Assembly (NCBI RefSeq): GCF_016650635.1
Contig: NZ_JAEKFI010000001.1
Location: 248,001-312,000 of the forward strand
Length of the DNA: 64,000 nucleotides
From: Pseudomonas sp. TH43
GTDB taxonomy: Bacteria > Pseudomonadota > Gammaproteobacteria > Pseudomonadales > Pseudomonadaceae
Direction: 5' to 3'
Shown in pieces: positions 25,843 to 34,688 of the stretch. Below the pieces are notes generated by a model, which was not told where the DNA came from, made no database searches, and saw only the letters and a program-made list of their open reading frames with translations. A program made the position numbers and the translations under genes. The number at the start of each line of letters is the position of its first letter. Positions within the stretch are counted from its first letter, which is position 1.

Positions 25843-26187
25843 ATGAGCATTACGCAGTTCAAGAACACCGCCACATTGCCGCTGGACGAATCCAACCCGG
25901 TCGCCGTGCCACTCGGCGAGCCGGTGGCGATTGCCTCGACCACCAGTGTCGAGCGCGATGACGGCGTCGAAACCGGCGTCTGGGAATGCACGCCGGGCCG
26001 CTGGCGTCGACAGATCACTGCTCAGGAGTTCTGTCATTTCATCTCCGGGCGCTGCACGTTCACCCCCGACGGCGGTGGTGAAACCCTGCACATACAAGGT
26101 GGCGACGCACTGATGTTGCCAGCCAACACGCTCGGCATCTGGGATATCCAGGAGACCGTGCGCAAGACTTACGTGCTGATTTTCTGA
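25843..26187 (+). CDS. Small cupin protein of the polyamine-type module
   Basis: This is a 114-aa single-domain cupin of the DUF861/EutQ-like type (WECTPGRWRRQITAQEFCHFISGRCTF, then GDALMLPANTLGIWD). Proteins of this type are often encoded next to amine oxidases and polyamine binding proteins in pseudomonads. The typical His metal cluster is incomplete (one His in EFCHF), so enzyme activity is doubtful. It lies 30 bp after the oxidase gene and 53 bp before the binding protein gene, so it is likely co-transcribed. Confidence 0.87.
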   Translation: MSITQFKNTATLPLDESNPVAVPLGEPVAIASTTSVERDDGVETGVWECTPGRWRRQITAQEFCHFISGRCTFTPDGGGETLHIQGGDALMLPANTLGIWDIQETVRKTYVLIF

Positions 26188-26240
26188 TTTTTCGATCTTT
26201 GATTGCCTGCCAACAAAAAAACCTACACAGGAATCGATCC

Positions 26241-27326
26241 ATGATCCGCAAAACCCTCGCTCTGGCACCGCTGATGCTCGCCGTTTCCCTCGCCCAGGCA
26301 GCGGAAACGGTGAAGGTCTACAACTGGTCCGATTACATCGCTCCCGACACCACCAAAAATTTCGAGAAGGACACCGGCGTCGGCGTTACCTATGACGTTT
26401 ACGACAGTAACGAAACCCTCGACGGCAAGCTGATGACCGGCAAATCCGGTTACGACGTGGTGTTTCCGTCCAACCACTTCATGGCCCGCCAGATTCAGGG
26501 CGGGGCGCTGAAGAAACTCGACAAGAGCCAGTTGCCGAACTGGAAGAACCTCAACCCGGTGCTGCTCAAGGCGTTGCAGGTCAATGATCCGAACAACGAA
26601 CATGGTTTCCCGTACCTGTGGGGCAGCACTGGCATCGGCTACAACATTGCCAAGGTCAAAGCCGTACTGGGCGATGACGCGCCCGTGGATTCCTGGGACT
26701 TGATCTTCAAGCCCGAGTACATGGAAAAGCTGCAAAAGTGCGGCGTGGCGATCCTCGACAACGGCCCGGAATTGCTCCCGGCGGCGCTCAACTACCTCGG
26801 CTTGCCGCACCACAGCAAGAATCCCGAGGACTACAAGAAAGCCGAAGCATTGCTGATGAAAGTACGGCCCTACGTCAGCTACTTCCACTCCTCGAAGTAC
26901 ACCAGTGACCTCGCCAATGGCGACATCTGCGTCGCTGTCGGTTTTTCCGGCGACATCCTGCAAGCGGAAAACCGCGCCAAAGAAGCCAAGAACGGTGTCG
27001 ACATCGGTTACAACATTCCCAAGGAAGGCGCCGCCATCTGGTTCGACATGGTCGCCATGCCCGCCGATGCGCCGGACGAGAAGGCCGGTTACGCGTTCAT
27101 GGACTACCTGCTGCGCCCGGAAGTGATGGCCGGCATCAGCAACTATGTGCACTACGCCAACGGTAACGAACAGGCCGACAGCCTCATCGACCCGGCGATC
27201 AAGAACGACACCAAGGTGTACCCGAGCCCGGAAATGATGGGCAAGTTATTCGCACTGGAAGCCATGCCTCTGAACATCGACCGCATCCGCACCCGCGTCT
27301 GGAACAAAATCCGCACTGGCAGTTGA
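26241..27326 (+). CDS. Periplasmic polyamine-type binding protein (PotF/SpuD family)
   Basis: This 361-aa binding protein starts with a Sec signal peptide cut near AQAAETV. Mature motifs YNWSDYIAPDTTKNFEKDTG, YDVVFPSNHFMARQIQGG and WGSTGIGYN are characteristic of putrescine/spermidine receptors PotF/SpuD. Only the binding protein is present; the permease and ATPase subunits are not in this operon, so it may share a transporter encoded elsewhere. ATG 26241 follows AGGA by 8 nt. Its presence next to a PuuB-like oxidase suggests polyamine use. Confidence 0.92.
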   Translation: MIRKTLALAPLMLAVSLAQAAETVKVYNWSDYIAPDTTKNFEKDTGVGVTYDVYDSNETLDGKLMTGKSGYDVVFPSNHFMARQIQGGALKKLDKSQLPNWKNLNPVLLKALQVNDPNNEHGFPYLWGSTGIGYNIAKVKAVLGDDAPVDSWDLIFKPEYMEKLQKCGVAILDNGPELLPAALNYLGLPHHSKNPEDYKKAEALLMKVRPYVSYFHSSKYTSDLANGDICVAVGFSGDILQAENRAKEAKNGVDIGYNIPKEGAAIWFDMVAMPADAPDEKAGYAFMDYLLRPEVMAGISNYVHYANGNEQADSLIDPAIKNDTKVYPSPEMMGKLFALEAMPLNIDRIRTRVWNKIRTGS

Positions 27327-27360
27327 GCATTCCCGGTAAACCCTGTTCCTGTAGGGATCC

Positions 27361-27456
27361 TGTAGGAACTGACGAGTAAAACGAGGCTGCGATCCTTTGA
27401 TTTTTAAATTTCAAGATCAAAAGATCGCAGCCTCGTTTTACTCGTCAACTCCTACA
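27361..27456. repeat. Long palindromic intergenic repeat (TGTAGGA...GCTGCGATC family)
   Basis: The outer arms TGTAGGAA and TCCTACA and the inner arms GAGGCTGCGATC and GATCGCAGCCTC form a long imperfect hairpin of about 96 nt. Related elements lie at 45313-45397 and 55384-55466. Here it can also end the binding-protein transcript. Confidence 0.85.
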
Positions 27457-27817
27457 GTTTGATAGTGTTTTTGAAGGCTGTAAGCGTTGATATCAATACA
27501 CTGGCACTGCACCGATAAAGTGCAGGAAAGTGAGACGTAACCTGCAAAAAACAACTTACCGATATTTAATAATTAAATAGAAAATCGTCGGACAGTTAGA
27601 CGCAAACCAGCAACTTCAAACAATATTCAGGCCCCGCACGCTTTGTTTACGGCAGTTTTACCAAACAGTTCAATTTGATCTCAAAAAAACGCTAGACGTC
27701 AGATTTCAAATTGTGTCAGGTTTCTGATGCCTTCATTGGGCGAGTGATAGGACGATCTCGCCAGAGAGAGTCCTATCGGACAAAAACTGTTCCATTGCTA
27801 AACAAGGAAGTGTGTTT
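27457..27817 (+). promoter_or_regulatory. aprA upstream region with two perfect inverted repeats
   Basis: This AT-rich region lacks a gene and should hold the aprA promoter. CTGCAC-CGATAAA-GTGCAG lies at 27507-27525. GATAGGAC (27746-27753) is inverted as GTCCTATC (27770-27777), about 40 nt before the start codon, where it could form an mRNA hairpin. Either may be a regulator site; I cannot assign the protein. Confidence 0.45.
27800..27811 (+). promoter_or_regulatory. Candidate RsmA/CsrA binding site over the aprA ribosome binding site
   Basis: AAACAAGGAAGT matches 10 of 12 positions of the CsrA consensus RUACARGGAUGU and includes the Shine-Dalgarno AAGGA of aprA. aprA of related strains is a known Gac/Rsm target, so translational repression here is likely. 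Confidence 0.55.
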
Positions 27818-29284
27818 ATGTCGAAAGTTAAAGCGAACGCTATTGATACCGCCGAACAGGCTTTCCAGCTGTCCGCGGCGCCGCAACCTCTGGCCGCAGC
27901 CAGCTCGGCGTACAACCAGATCGATAGCTTCAGCCATCAATACGACCGTGGTGGCAACCTCACGGTCAATGGCAAACCCTCCTTCTCCGTGGACCAGGCC
28001 GCAACGCAGTTGCTGCGCGACGGCGCTGCCTATCAGGACAAGGACGGCAGCGGCAAGATTGAGCTCACTTACACGTTCCTGACGTCAGCATCGTCTAGCA
28101 CGATGAACAAGCACGGGATCACCGGGTTCAGTCAGTTCAGCGCACAACAGCAGGCCCAGGCCAAGCTCGCCATGCAATCCTGGGCGGACGTGGCCAACGT
28201 CACCTTCACCGAGAAAGCCTCGGGCGGCGACGGCCACATGACCTTCGGTAACTACAGCGGTGGCCAGGATGGCGCGGCAGCGTTCGCCTATCTGCCGGGC
28301 ACCGGTAACGGTTACGACGGCACGTCGTGGTACTTGATCAACAGTGGCTACACGCAGAACAAGACCCCGGATCTGAACAACTACGGTCGTCAGACCCTGA
28401 CTCACGAAATCGGCCACAGCCTCGGTCTGGCCCATCCTGGCGACTACAACGCCGGCAATGGCAACCCGACTTACAACGACGCGTCCTACGGGCAAGACAC
28501 CCGCGGCTACAGCGTCATGAGTTACTGGAGCGAGAGCAATACCAACCAGAACTTCAGCAAGGGCGGCGTCGAAGCGTATTCGTCCGGCCCACTGATGGAC
28601 GATATCGCCGCCATCCAGAAGCTCTACGGCGCCAACATGAACACCCGTACCGGTGACACCACCTACGGCTTCAACTCCAATGCTGGCCGCGACTTCCTCA
28701 GCGCCTCGTCGTCGAGCGACAAGCTGGTGTTCTCGGTGTGGGATGCGGGCGGCAAGGACACCTTCGACTTCTCGGGTTTCACCCAGAACCAGAAGATCAA
28801 CCTCAATGAAGCCTCGTTCTCCGATGTTGGTGGCCTGGTGGGTAACGTCTCGATCGCCAAAGGCGTGACCATCGAGAATGCCATCGGCGGTTCGGGCAAC
28901 GATCTGCTGATCGGCAACAGCGCATCCAACGAGCTCAAAGGTGGTGCCGGCAACGACATCATCTACGGTGCTGGTGGTGCCGACAAACTGTGGGGCGGCG
29001 CAGGTTCGGATACTTTTGTGTTCGCAGCCAGCTCCGATTCCAAGCCGGGTGCCATCGATCAGATCCTCGATTTCGTCAGCGGTCTGGACAAAATCGACCT
29101 GACCGGCATCACCAAAGGTGCCGGCCTGCACTTCGTCAGCAGCTTCACCGGTGCAGCCGGCGATGCAATTCTGACCTCGTCGGGCGGTAACAGCCTGCTG
29201 TCGGTGGACTTCTCCGGGCACGGCGTGGCTGACTTTGCTGTCAGCACCGTGGGCCAGGCAGCAACCAGCGACATCGTGGCGTGA
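27818..29284 (+). CDS. aprA: Alkaline metalloprotease AprA (serralysin)
   Basis: This is a secreted zinc metalloprotease of 488 aa. The zinc site [11 protein letters not shown] is at residues 196-206 and the Met-turn SVMSYWSE follows. Glycine-rich RTX Ca2+-binding repeats ([24 protein letters not shown]) lie at about 350-400, and the C-terminal type I secretion signal ends in hydrophobic residues. There is no N-terminal signal peptide, as expected for export by AprDEF, encoded downstream. ATG 27818 is chosen over GTG 27812 because the AAGGA spacing is better. It degrades extracellular protein and is a spoilage/virulence factor in relatives. Confidence 0.97.
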   Translation: MSKVKANAIDTAEQAFQLSAAPQPLAAASSAYNQIDSFSHQYDRGGNLTVNGKPSFSVDQAATQLLRDGAAYQDKDGSGKIELTYTFLTSASSSTMNKHGITGFSQFSAQQQAQAKLAMQSWADVANVTFTEKASGGDGHMTFGNYSGGQDGAAAFAYLPGTGNGYDGTSWYLINSGYTQNKTPDLNNYGRQTLTHEIGHSLGLAHPGDYNAGNGNPTYNDASYGQDTRGYSVMSYWSESNTNQNFSKGGVEAYSSGPLMDDIAAIQKLYGANMNTRTGDTTYGFNSNAGRDFLSASSSSDKLVFSVWDAGGKDTFDFSGFTQNQKINLNEASFSDVGGLVGNVSIAKGVTIENAIGGSGNDLLIGNSASNELKGGAGNDIIYGAGGADKLWGGAGSDTFVFAASSDSKPGAIDQILDFVSGLDKIDLTGITKGAGLHFVSSFTGAAGDAILTSSGGNSLLSVDFSGHGVADFAVSTVGQAATSDIVA

Positions 29285-29290
29285 TGTAAA

Positions 29291-29320
29291 AAGAAAGCGG
29301 CGTGCGAGCGCCGCTTTCTT
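29291..29320 (+). terminator. Hairpin between aprA and inh
   Basis: AAGAAAGCGGCG pairs perfectly with CGCCGCTTTCTT (12 bp) around TGCGAG. It probably stops most transcripts after aprA and lets a fraction read into inh and aprDEF. Confidence 0.75.
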
Positions 29321-29374
29321 CCCTTGCATCGCGTTACCCTGTAAGCAAGGCTACGCGCCGGAGCGAATAATCCT

Positions 29375-29806
29375 ATGACGTACAGCGCTTTTGCCCGCAA
29401 GACTGTCGCGTGGCTGATGCCCGCACTGGTAATGATTTTTGGAGAAGCAACCATGGCAAGCAGCCTTAGACTCGAAGAACCCTCGGTATTTGCCGGTCAC
29501 TGGCAGGCGACACTGAATGCTCGCAACGAAGTGGCGGACACTCAGGCGCATCAGGACAAACCGTCCAACATCTGCATCATCGATCTGCAAGTGAACAAGA
29601 CCCTGGGCGAGGGCGCCGACTGCTTGGGCGCCTGGCTGGAAGAGACGCCGATCGGTTGGTTTCCCGACCCCGACGGAATTTCCATCACTGGCAAGGAAGG
29701 CTCAAGAATCCAGTTTTTCAGCCGACAACGTGATGGGCTTTACCTGACAACTTTGAAGTCGGGCCTGGAGATTACGCTTGAGCGCGCGGCGACATCATCG
29801 CAATGA
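29375..29806 (+). CDS. inh: Alkaline protease inhibitor Inh (AprI)
   Basis: This is a periplasmic inhibitor of serralysin-type proteases, 143 aa. A signal peptide ends near ATMA-SSLRL. The mature N-terminus Ser-Ser-Leu-Arg-Leu is the trunk that inserts into the protease active site in known Inh complexes. Two Cys (ICIIDL and ADCLGAW) would form the family disulfide. It protects the cell from AprA that becomes active in the periplasm. GGAG lies about 12 nt before ATG 29375. It sits between protease and exporter, as in the apr loci of other pseudomonads. Confidence 0.93.
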   Translation: MTYSAFARKTVAWLMPALVMIFGEATMASSLRLEEPSVFAGHWQATLNARNEVADTQAHQDKPSNICIIDLQVNKTLGEGADCLGAWLEETPIGWFPDPDGISITGKEGSRIQFFSRQRDGLYLTTLKSGLEITLERAATSSQ

Positions 29807-30004
29807 TCAAGTATGCGACAAGCTTTTGATATAAAGCGGTATCGCCTGGTTATAAGAAGACTGTTGGTGGCCACTGCACCGTAGTAAATAGCGTAAGTTG
29901 TTATGAAAGTGTAAGCGATCAACCACACAGCAAGTTCCGGCGTTAAGCCGATCATTAATTGAAGCCTCGCCAACAGTCGGCGGGATAACTTTCAGGAAGA
30001 ATCA

Positions 30005-31780
30005 ATGAAGATGGCGAAGGCCCCAGCCACCGCTCCCTTATTCAAGGCTTTGGGTGACTATAAAAGCATCCTGATCAGTGTCGGCTGTTTTACTGCACTG
30101 ATTAACGTACTGATGCTGGTGCCCTCCATCTACATGCTCCAGGTCTATGACCGGGTGCTGTCGTCGCAAAATGAAACGACCTTGGCGATGCTGTCGCTGA
30201 TGGTGGTCGGGTTCTTCGCCTTCATCGGGCTGCTTGAAGTGATCCGCAGCTTTATCGTGATCCGCATCGGCAGCCAGTTGGAGCGCCGTTTCAACCTGCG
30301 GGTCTATCAAGCGGCGTTCGAGCGAAACCTGTTCAAGGGCGAGGGCAACGCCGGGCAATCGTTGGGCGACCTGACGCACATTCGGCAATTCGTCACCGGG
30401 CCTGCGCTGTTCGCGTTTTTCGATGCGCCGTGGTTCCCGGTCTACCTGTTCGTCATTTATCTGTTCAACGTCTGGCTGGGCGTCCTCGCGACGGCAGGCG
30501 CATTGCTGCTGATCGCATTGGCGTGCCTCAACGAATACATGACCAAGAAGCCGTTGGGCGATGCTGCCGGTTTTTCGCAGAAGTCCAGCCAGTTGGCCAC
30601 CAGTCATCTGCACAACGCCGAAACCATTCAGGCCATGGGCATGCTCGGTTCGCTGCGCAAGCGCTGGTTCCAGGTGCACTCGCGTTTTCTCGGCTTGCAG
30701 AATCAGGCCAGCGATACCGGCGCGGTGATCAGTTCGCTGAGTAAAACCCTGCGCCTGTGCCTGCAATCGTTGGTACTGGGCCTTGGCGCGCTGCTGGTGA
30801 TCAAGGGGGATATGACCGCCGGCATGATGATCGCCGGTTCGATTTTGATGGGGCGTGTACTGAGCCCGATCGACCAGTTGATTGCCGTGTGGAAACAGTG
30901 GAGCGGGGCGAAGCTGGCTTACCGCCGTCTCGATGCGCTGTTGCAAGCTTTCCCGCCAAGCGACGAGGCCATGGCGCTGCCGGCGCCGAAAGGCCAGATC
31001 ACGTTCGAACAAGTCAGCGCCGGCCCGCCGGGGCAACGCGCGGCGACGCTGCACATGGTCAATTTCAATCTGGGCGCGGGTGAAGTGCTGGGCGTGCTGG
31101 GGGCTTCGGGCTCCGGCAAGTCGACCCTGGCCCGTGTGCTGGTGGGCGTCTGGCCGACGCTGGGCGGCATCGTGCGTCTGGACGGCGCCGATATTCACCG
31201 TTGGAGCCGCGACCAGCTCGGTCCCTACATCGGCTATTTGCCACAAGACATCGAGCTGTTCAGTGGCAGCATCGCCGAGAACATCGCGCGTTTCAGCGAG
31301 GCCGATCCGCAAAAAGTCGTGGCCGCCGCGCAACAGGCCGGTGTGCACGAAATGATCCTGCGTTTGCCGCAAGGCTACGACACGCAATTGGGCGAGGACG
31401 GCAGCGGTTTGTCCGGTGGCCAGAAGCAGCGCGTCGCCCTGGCGCGCGCCATGTACGGCACGCCGAGCCTGGTGGTGCTGGATGAACCGAACTCCAACCT
31501 CGACACCGTTGGTGAAGCGGCATTGGCCAGCGCCATTGCCGCGCTCAAGGCCCAGGGCACCACCGTCGTGCTGGTCACGCACCGTTCTTCGGTGCTGGCC
31601 CAGGCCGACAAATTGCTGGTACTCAACGACGGTCGCTTGCAAGCCTTCGGCCCAAGCCAGGATGTGCTCAAGGCTCTTTCCGGCCAGCAAGAACAACAGC
31701 GTGAAAAACCTGCACAAGCACCGGGCGGGCTCAGCATGAGCCGGCAGTATCAGCCGACGACAAGGAATTCGGGTGTATGA
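30005..31780 (+). CDS. aprD: Type I secretion ABC transporter AprD
   Basis: This is the inner-membrane exporter ATPase of 591 aa. About six transmembrane segments lie at residues 20-300. A nucleotide-binding domain follows with Walker A in GASGSGKST (about 364-371), signature LSGGQKQR and Walker [13 protein letters not shown]. It lacks a C39 peptidase domain, as is usual for exporters of RTX proteases and lipases. AGGAAG lies 6 nt before ATG 30005. Its stop overlaps aprE by 4 nt. The likely substrates are AprA and both RTX lipases of this locus. Confidence 0.96.
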   Translation: MKMAKAPATAPLFKALGDYKSILISVGCFTALINVLMLVPSIYMLQVYDRVLSSQNETTLAMLSLMVVGFFAFIGLLEVIRSFIVIRIGSQLERRFNLRVYQAAFERNLFKGEGNAGQSLGDLTHIRQFVTGPALFAFFDAPWFPVYLFVIYLFNVWLGVLATAGALLLIALACLNEYMTKKPLGDAAGFSQKSSQLATSHLHNAETIQAMGMLGSLRKRWFQVHSRFLGLQNQASDTGAVISSLSKTLRLCLQSLVLGLGALLVIKGDMTAGMMIAGSILMGRVLSPIDQLIAVWKQWSGAKLAYRRLDALLQAFPPSDEAMALPAPKGQITFEQVSAGPPGQRAATLHMVNFNLGAGEVLGVLGASGSGKSTLARVLVGVWPTLGGIVRLDGADIHRWSRDQLGPYIGYLPQDIELFSGSIAENIARFSEADPQKVVAAAQQAGVHEMILRLPQGYDTQLGEDGSGLSGGQKQRVALARAMYGTPSLVVLDEPNSNLDTVGEAALASAIAALKAQGTTVVLVTHRSSVLAQADKLLVLNDGRLQAFGPSQDVLKALSGQQEQQREKPAQAPGGLSMSRQYQPTTRNSGV

Positions 31781-33126
31781 GCAGCGCCAGCATGAACACT
31801 GAAAACGAAGCGAACATGGAACACGCCTACATCACCGAACGCCCGGAGCGCGATGCGAAGTTCTTCGCGCGCATGGGCTGGATTCTGGCCATCGTCGGCG
31901 CCGGCAGCTTCTTCACCTGGGCGGCATTGGCACCGCTCGATCAGGGCATTCCGGTGCAAGGCACTGTCGTCGTATCGGGCAAGCGCAAAGCTGTGCAGTC
32001 AATGAGCAGCGGCGTGGTCAGCCGGATTCTGGTGCGCGAAGGCGAGATCGTGAAGCAGGGGCAACCGCTGTTCCGTCTCGATCAGACGCAAGTCGCGGCC
32101 GACGTGCAATCGCTGCAAGCACAATACCGCATGGCCTGGGCCAGCCTCGCACGCTGGCAGGCCGAGCGCGACAACCTCAAACAAGTCACTTTCCCGGCCG
32201 AATTGAGCAACGATCCTGACCCGCGTCTGGCGATGGTGCTCGAAGGCCAGCGTCAATTGTTCAGCAGCCGTCGCGAAGCGTTCTACCGTGAACAGGCCGG
32301 ATTGCGCGCCAGCATCGAAGGTGCCACCGCGCAACTGGCCGGCATGCGCCGTGCGCGCACCGACCTGAATGCGCAGGCCGATTCGCTGCAACAACAGTTG
32401 AGCAACCTGCAACCGTTGGCCGACAACGGTTACATCCCGCGCAACCGTTTGATGGAATACCAGCGCCAACTGTCGCAAGTGCAACAGCAACTGGCAGAAA
32501 ACACCGGTGAAAGCGGGCGCGTGGAGCAGGGCATCCTCGAATCGCGCCTGAAGCTGCAACAGCACAGCGAGGAATACCAGAAGGAAGTGCGCACCCAACT
32601 GGCCGATGCCCAGCTGAAAAGCGTGACCCTGTCCGAGCAACTGACCTCCGCCGGTTTCGACCTGCAGCACAGCGAGATCATGGCCACCGCCGACGGTGTG
32701 GCGGTCAATCTCGGCGTGCACACTGAAGGCGCAGTGGTGCGTCAGGGCGAAACCCTGCTGGAAATTGTGCCGCAAGGCACCACGCTGGAAGTGGAAGGGC
32801 ACTTGCCGATCAACCTGATCGACAAGGTGGGCACGCACCTGCCCGTGGACATTCTGTTTACCGCGTTCAACCAGAGCAAAACCCCGCGCGTACCGGGCGA
32901 AGTCAGCCTGATTTCCGCCGACCAGATGGTCGATGAGAAAACCGGCGTGCCGTACTACGTGTTGCGCAGCAGCGTCAGCGATCAGGCCATGGAGAAACTC
33001 AACGGTCTGGTGATCAAGCCTGGTATGCCGGCAGAAATGTTCGTGCGTACGGGTGAACGTTCACTCCTCAACTATCTGTTCAAACCGCTGCTCGACCGGG
33101 CCGGCTCCGCGTTGACCGAGGAATAA
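31777..33126 (+). CDS. aprE: Type I secretion membrane fusion protein AprE
   Basis: This is a HlyD-family periplasmic adaptor of 449 aa. One N-terminal membrane helix (about residues 28-48) is followed by a lipoyl-like strand ([16 protein letters not shown]), long coiled-coil helices at about 90-280 rich in Gln and Leu, and a C-terminal beta-barrel with [11 protein letters not shown] and [14 protein letters not shown]. It links AprD to AprF. The start overlaps the aprD stop (ATGA), showing translational coupling. Confidence 0.95.
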   Translation: MSSASMNTENEANMEHAYITERPERDAKFFARMGWILAIVGAGSFFTWAALAPLDQGIPVQGTVVVSGKRKAVQSMSSGVVSRILVREGEIVKQGQPLFRLDQTQVAADVQSLQAQYRMAWASLARWQAERDNLKQVTFPAELSNDPDPRLAMVLEGQRQLFSSRREAFYREQAGLRASIEGATAQLAGMRRARTDLNAQADSLQQQLSNLQPLADNGYIPRNRLMEYQRQLSQVQQQLAENTGESGRVEQGILESRLKLQQHSEEYQKEVRTQLADAQLKSVTLSEQLTSAGFDLQHSEIMATADGVAVNLGVHTEGAVVRQGETLLEIVPQGTTLEVEGHLPINLIDKVGTHLPVDILFTAFNQSKTPRVPGEVSLISADQMVDEKTGVPYYVLRSSVSDQAMEKLNGLVIKPGMPAEMFVRTGERSLLNYLFKPLLDRAGSALTEE

Positions 33127-33128
33127 GG

Positions 33129-34490
33129 ATGTTCGGCTGTATGAATAAGCTTTCGATGCTCGGTGCGGCAATGATGCTGCTCGCGAGTCACTCAGCAGTG
33201 GCGGCCCTGGGGCCGTTCGAGATTTACGAACAGGCGTTGCGCAATGACCCGGTGTTCCTCGGGGCAATCAAGGAACGCGATGCCGGTCTTGAGAATCGCG
33301 CCATTGGCCGCGCCGGGTTGCTGCCACGGCTGGGTTACACCTACAACAAGGGACGTAACTCGTCGAAAGCGACCTCTCTGGATGAGCGCGCGCGCAATCG
33401 TACCGATGACCGCAACTACAGCAGCTACGGCTCGGCGCTGACGCTGCAGCAACCTTTGCTCGACTACGAGGCCTACGCGGCGTATCGCAAGGGCGTGGCG
33501 CAATCACTGTTCGCCGATGAAAACTTTCGTGGCAAAAGCCAGGAGTTGTTGGTGCGCGTGCTCGACAACTACACCAAGGCGTTGTTTGCCCAGGATCAGA
33601 TCGATATCGCGCAGGCGAAGAAAAAGGCTTACGAACAGCAGTTCCAGCAGAACGAGCACATGTTCAAACAGGGCGAAGGTACCCGCACCGACATTCTTGA
33701 AGCCGAGTCGCGCTACGAATTGGCGACAGCCGAGGAGATCGAGGCACGTAATGAACAAGACGCCGCGTTGCGCGAACTGGGTGCACTGGTCGGCGTTCCC
33801 GCCGTAGACATTACCGATCTGTTGCCGCTGGATCAGAACTTCCAGACGTTTACCTTACAACCCGCCAACTTCGACACGTGGCACGAGATGGCGATCAGCA
33901 ATAACCCCAATCTCGCCTCGCAGCGCCAGGCCGTAGAAGTGGCGCGTTATGAAGTAGAACGCAATCGAGCCGGGCATCTGCCGAAAATCAACGCCTATGC
34001 GTCAATGCGGCAGAACGAGTCGGAAAGCGGCAACACTTACAACCAGCGCTACGAAACCAACACGATCGGCCTCGAAGTCAGCGTGCCGCTGTACGCGGGC
34101 GGCGGCGTGTCCGCATCGACGCGTCAAGCCAGCCGCACCATGGAGCAGGCCGAATACGAACTGGATGGCAAGACCCGTGAGACGCTGATCGAACTGCGCC
34201 GGCAGTTCAGCGCCTGTCTGTCGGGAGTGAATAAGTTGCGCGCTTATCAGAAAGCGCTGACGTCCGCCGAAGCACTGGTGGTGTCGACCAAGCAAAGCAT
34301 TCTCGGCGGTGAACGAACCAACCTCGATGCGTTGAACGCCGAGCAGCAACTGTTCACCACCCGCCGCGATCTGGCGCAGGCGCGGTACGACTATTTGATG
34401 GCGTGGACCAAATTGCATTACTACGCCGGCACATTGAGCGAACAGGATCTGGCTCGGGTGGACGAGGCGTTCGGTCACCGCGCCAATTGA
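33129..34490 (+). CDS. aprF: Type I secretion outer membrane protein AprF (TolC family)
   Basis: This is an outer-membrane efflux protein of 453 aa with a signal peptide cut near AVAA-LGPF. It holds two repeated TolC helical units (first around DNYTKALFAQDQI, second around ARYDYLMAWTKLHYYAG). The gene follows aprE by 2 nt. ATG 33129 lies directly after GAGGAATAAGG; the next Met at 33141 gives a more compact signal peptide and is an alternative. It completes the AprDEF channel. Confidence 0.95.
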   Translation: MFGCMNKLSMLGAAMMLLASHSAVAALGPFEIYEQALRNDPVFLGAIKERDAGLENRAIGRAGLLPRLGYTYNKGRNSSKATSLDERARNRTDDRNYSSYGSALTLQQPLLDYEAYAAYRKGVAQSLFADENFRGKSQELLVRVLDNYTKALFAQDQIDIAQAKKKAYEQQFQQNEHMFKQGEGTRTDILEAESRYELATAEEIEARNEQDAALRELGALVGVPAVDITDLLPLDQNFQTFTLQPANFDTWHEMAISNNPNLASQRQAVEVARYEVERNRAGHLPKINAYASMRQNESESGNTYNQRYETNTIGLEVSVPLYAGGGVSASTRQASRTMEQAEYELDGKTRETLIELRRQFSACLSGVNKLRAYQKALTSAEALVVSTKQSILGGERTNLDALNAEQQLFTTRRDLAQARYDYLMAWTKLHYYAGTLSEQDLARVDEAFGHRAN

Positions 34491-34504
34491 TGGTTTGACG
34501 CAGA

Positions 34505-34631
34505 CCTGTGGCGAGGGGATTCATCCCCGTTGGGACGCGAAGCGCCCCCCTAGCGGTCGTCCAGGAAAAACGCGTCGCATGGATTTGCGACTGCTTCGCA
34601 GCCGAACGGGGATGAATCCCCTCGCCACAGG
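34505..34631. repeat. Paired REP element (CCTGTGGCGAGGGGAT family)
   Basis: CCTGTGGCGAGGGGATTCAT at 34505-34524 is inverted near 34612-34631, enclosing about 85 nt. A near-identical element lies at 37667-37791, so the first autotransporter gene is flanked by two copies. Confidence 0.85.
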
Positions 34632-34688
34632 GGGGCAGTATTCCTCTGGTAGAGCAACTCTAAAACATAAGAAAAGTGAGTGGTGAAC

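Noticed and set aside
28085..29329. Long minus-strand frame opposite aprA.
   Set aside because: It mirrors the RTX protease gene; no start signal or domain supports it.
30038..31717. Long open frame on the minus strand opposite aprD.
   Set aside because: It is an antisense shadow of the high-GC aprD gene; its translation is a His/Arg/Gln-rich string with no domain.
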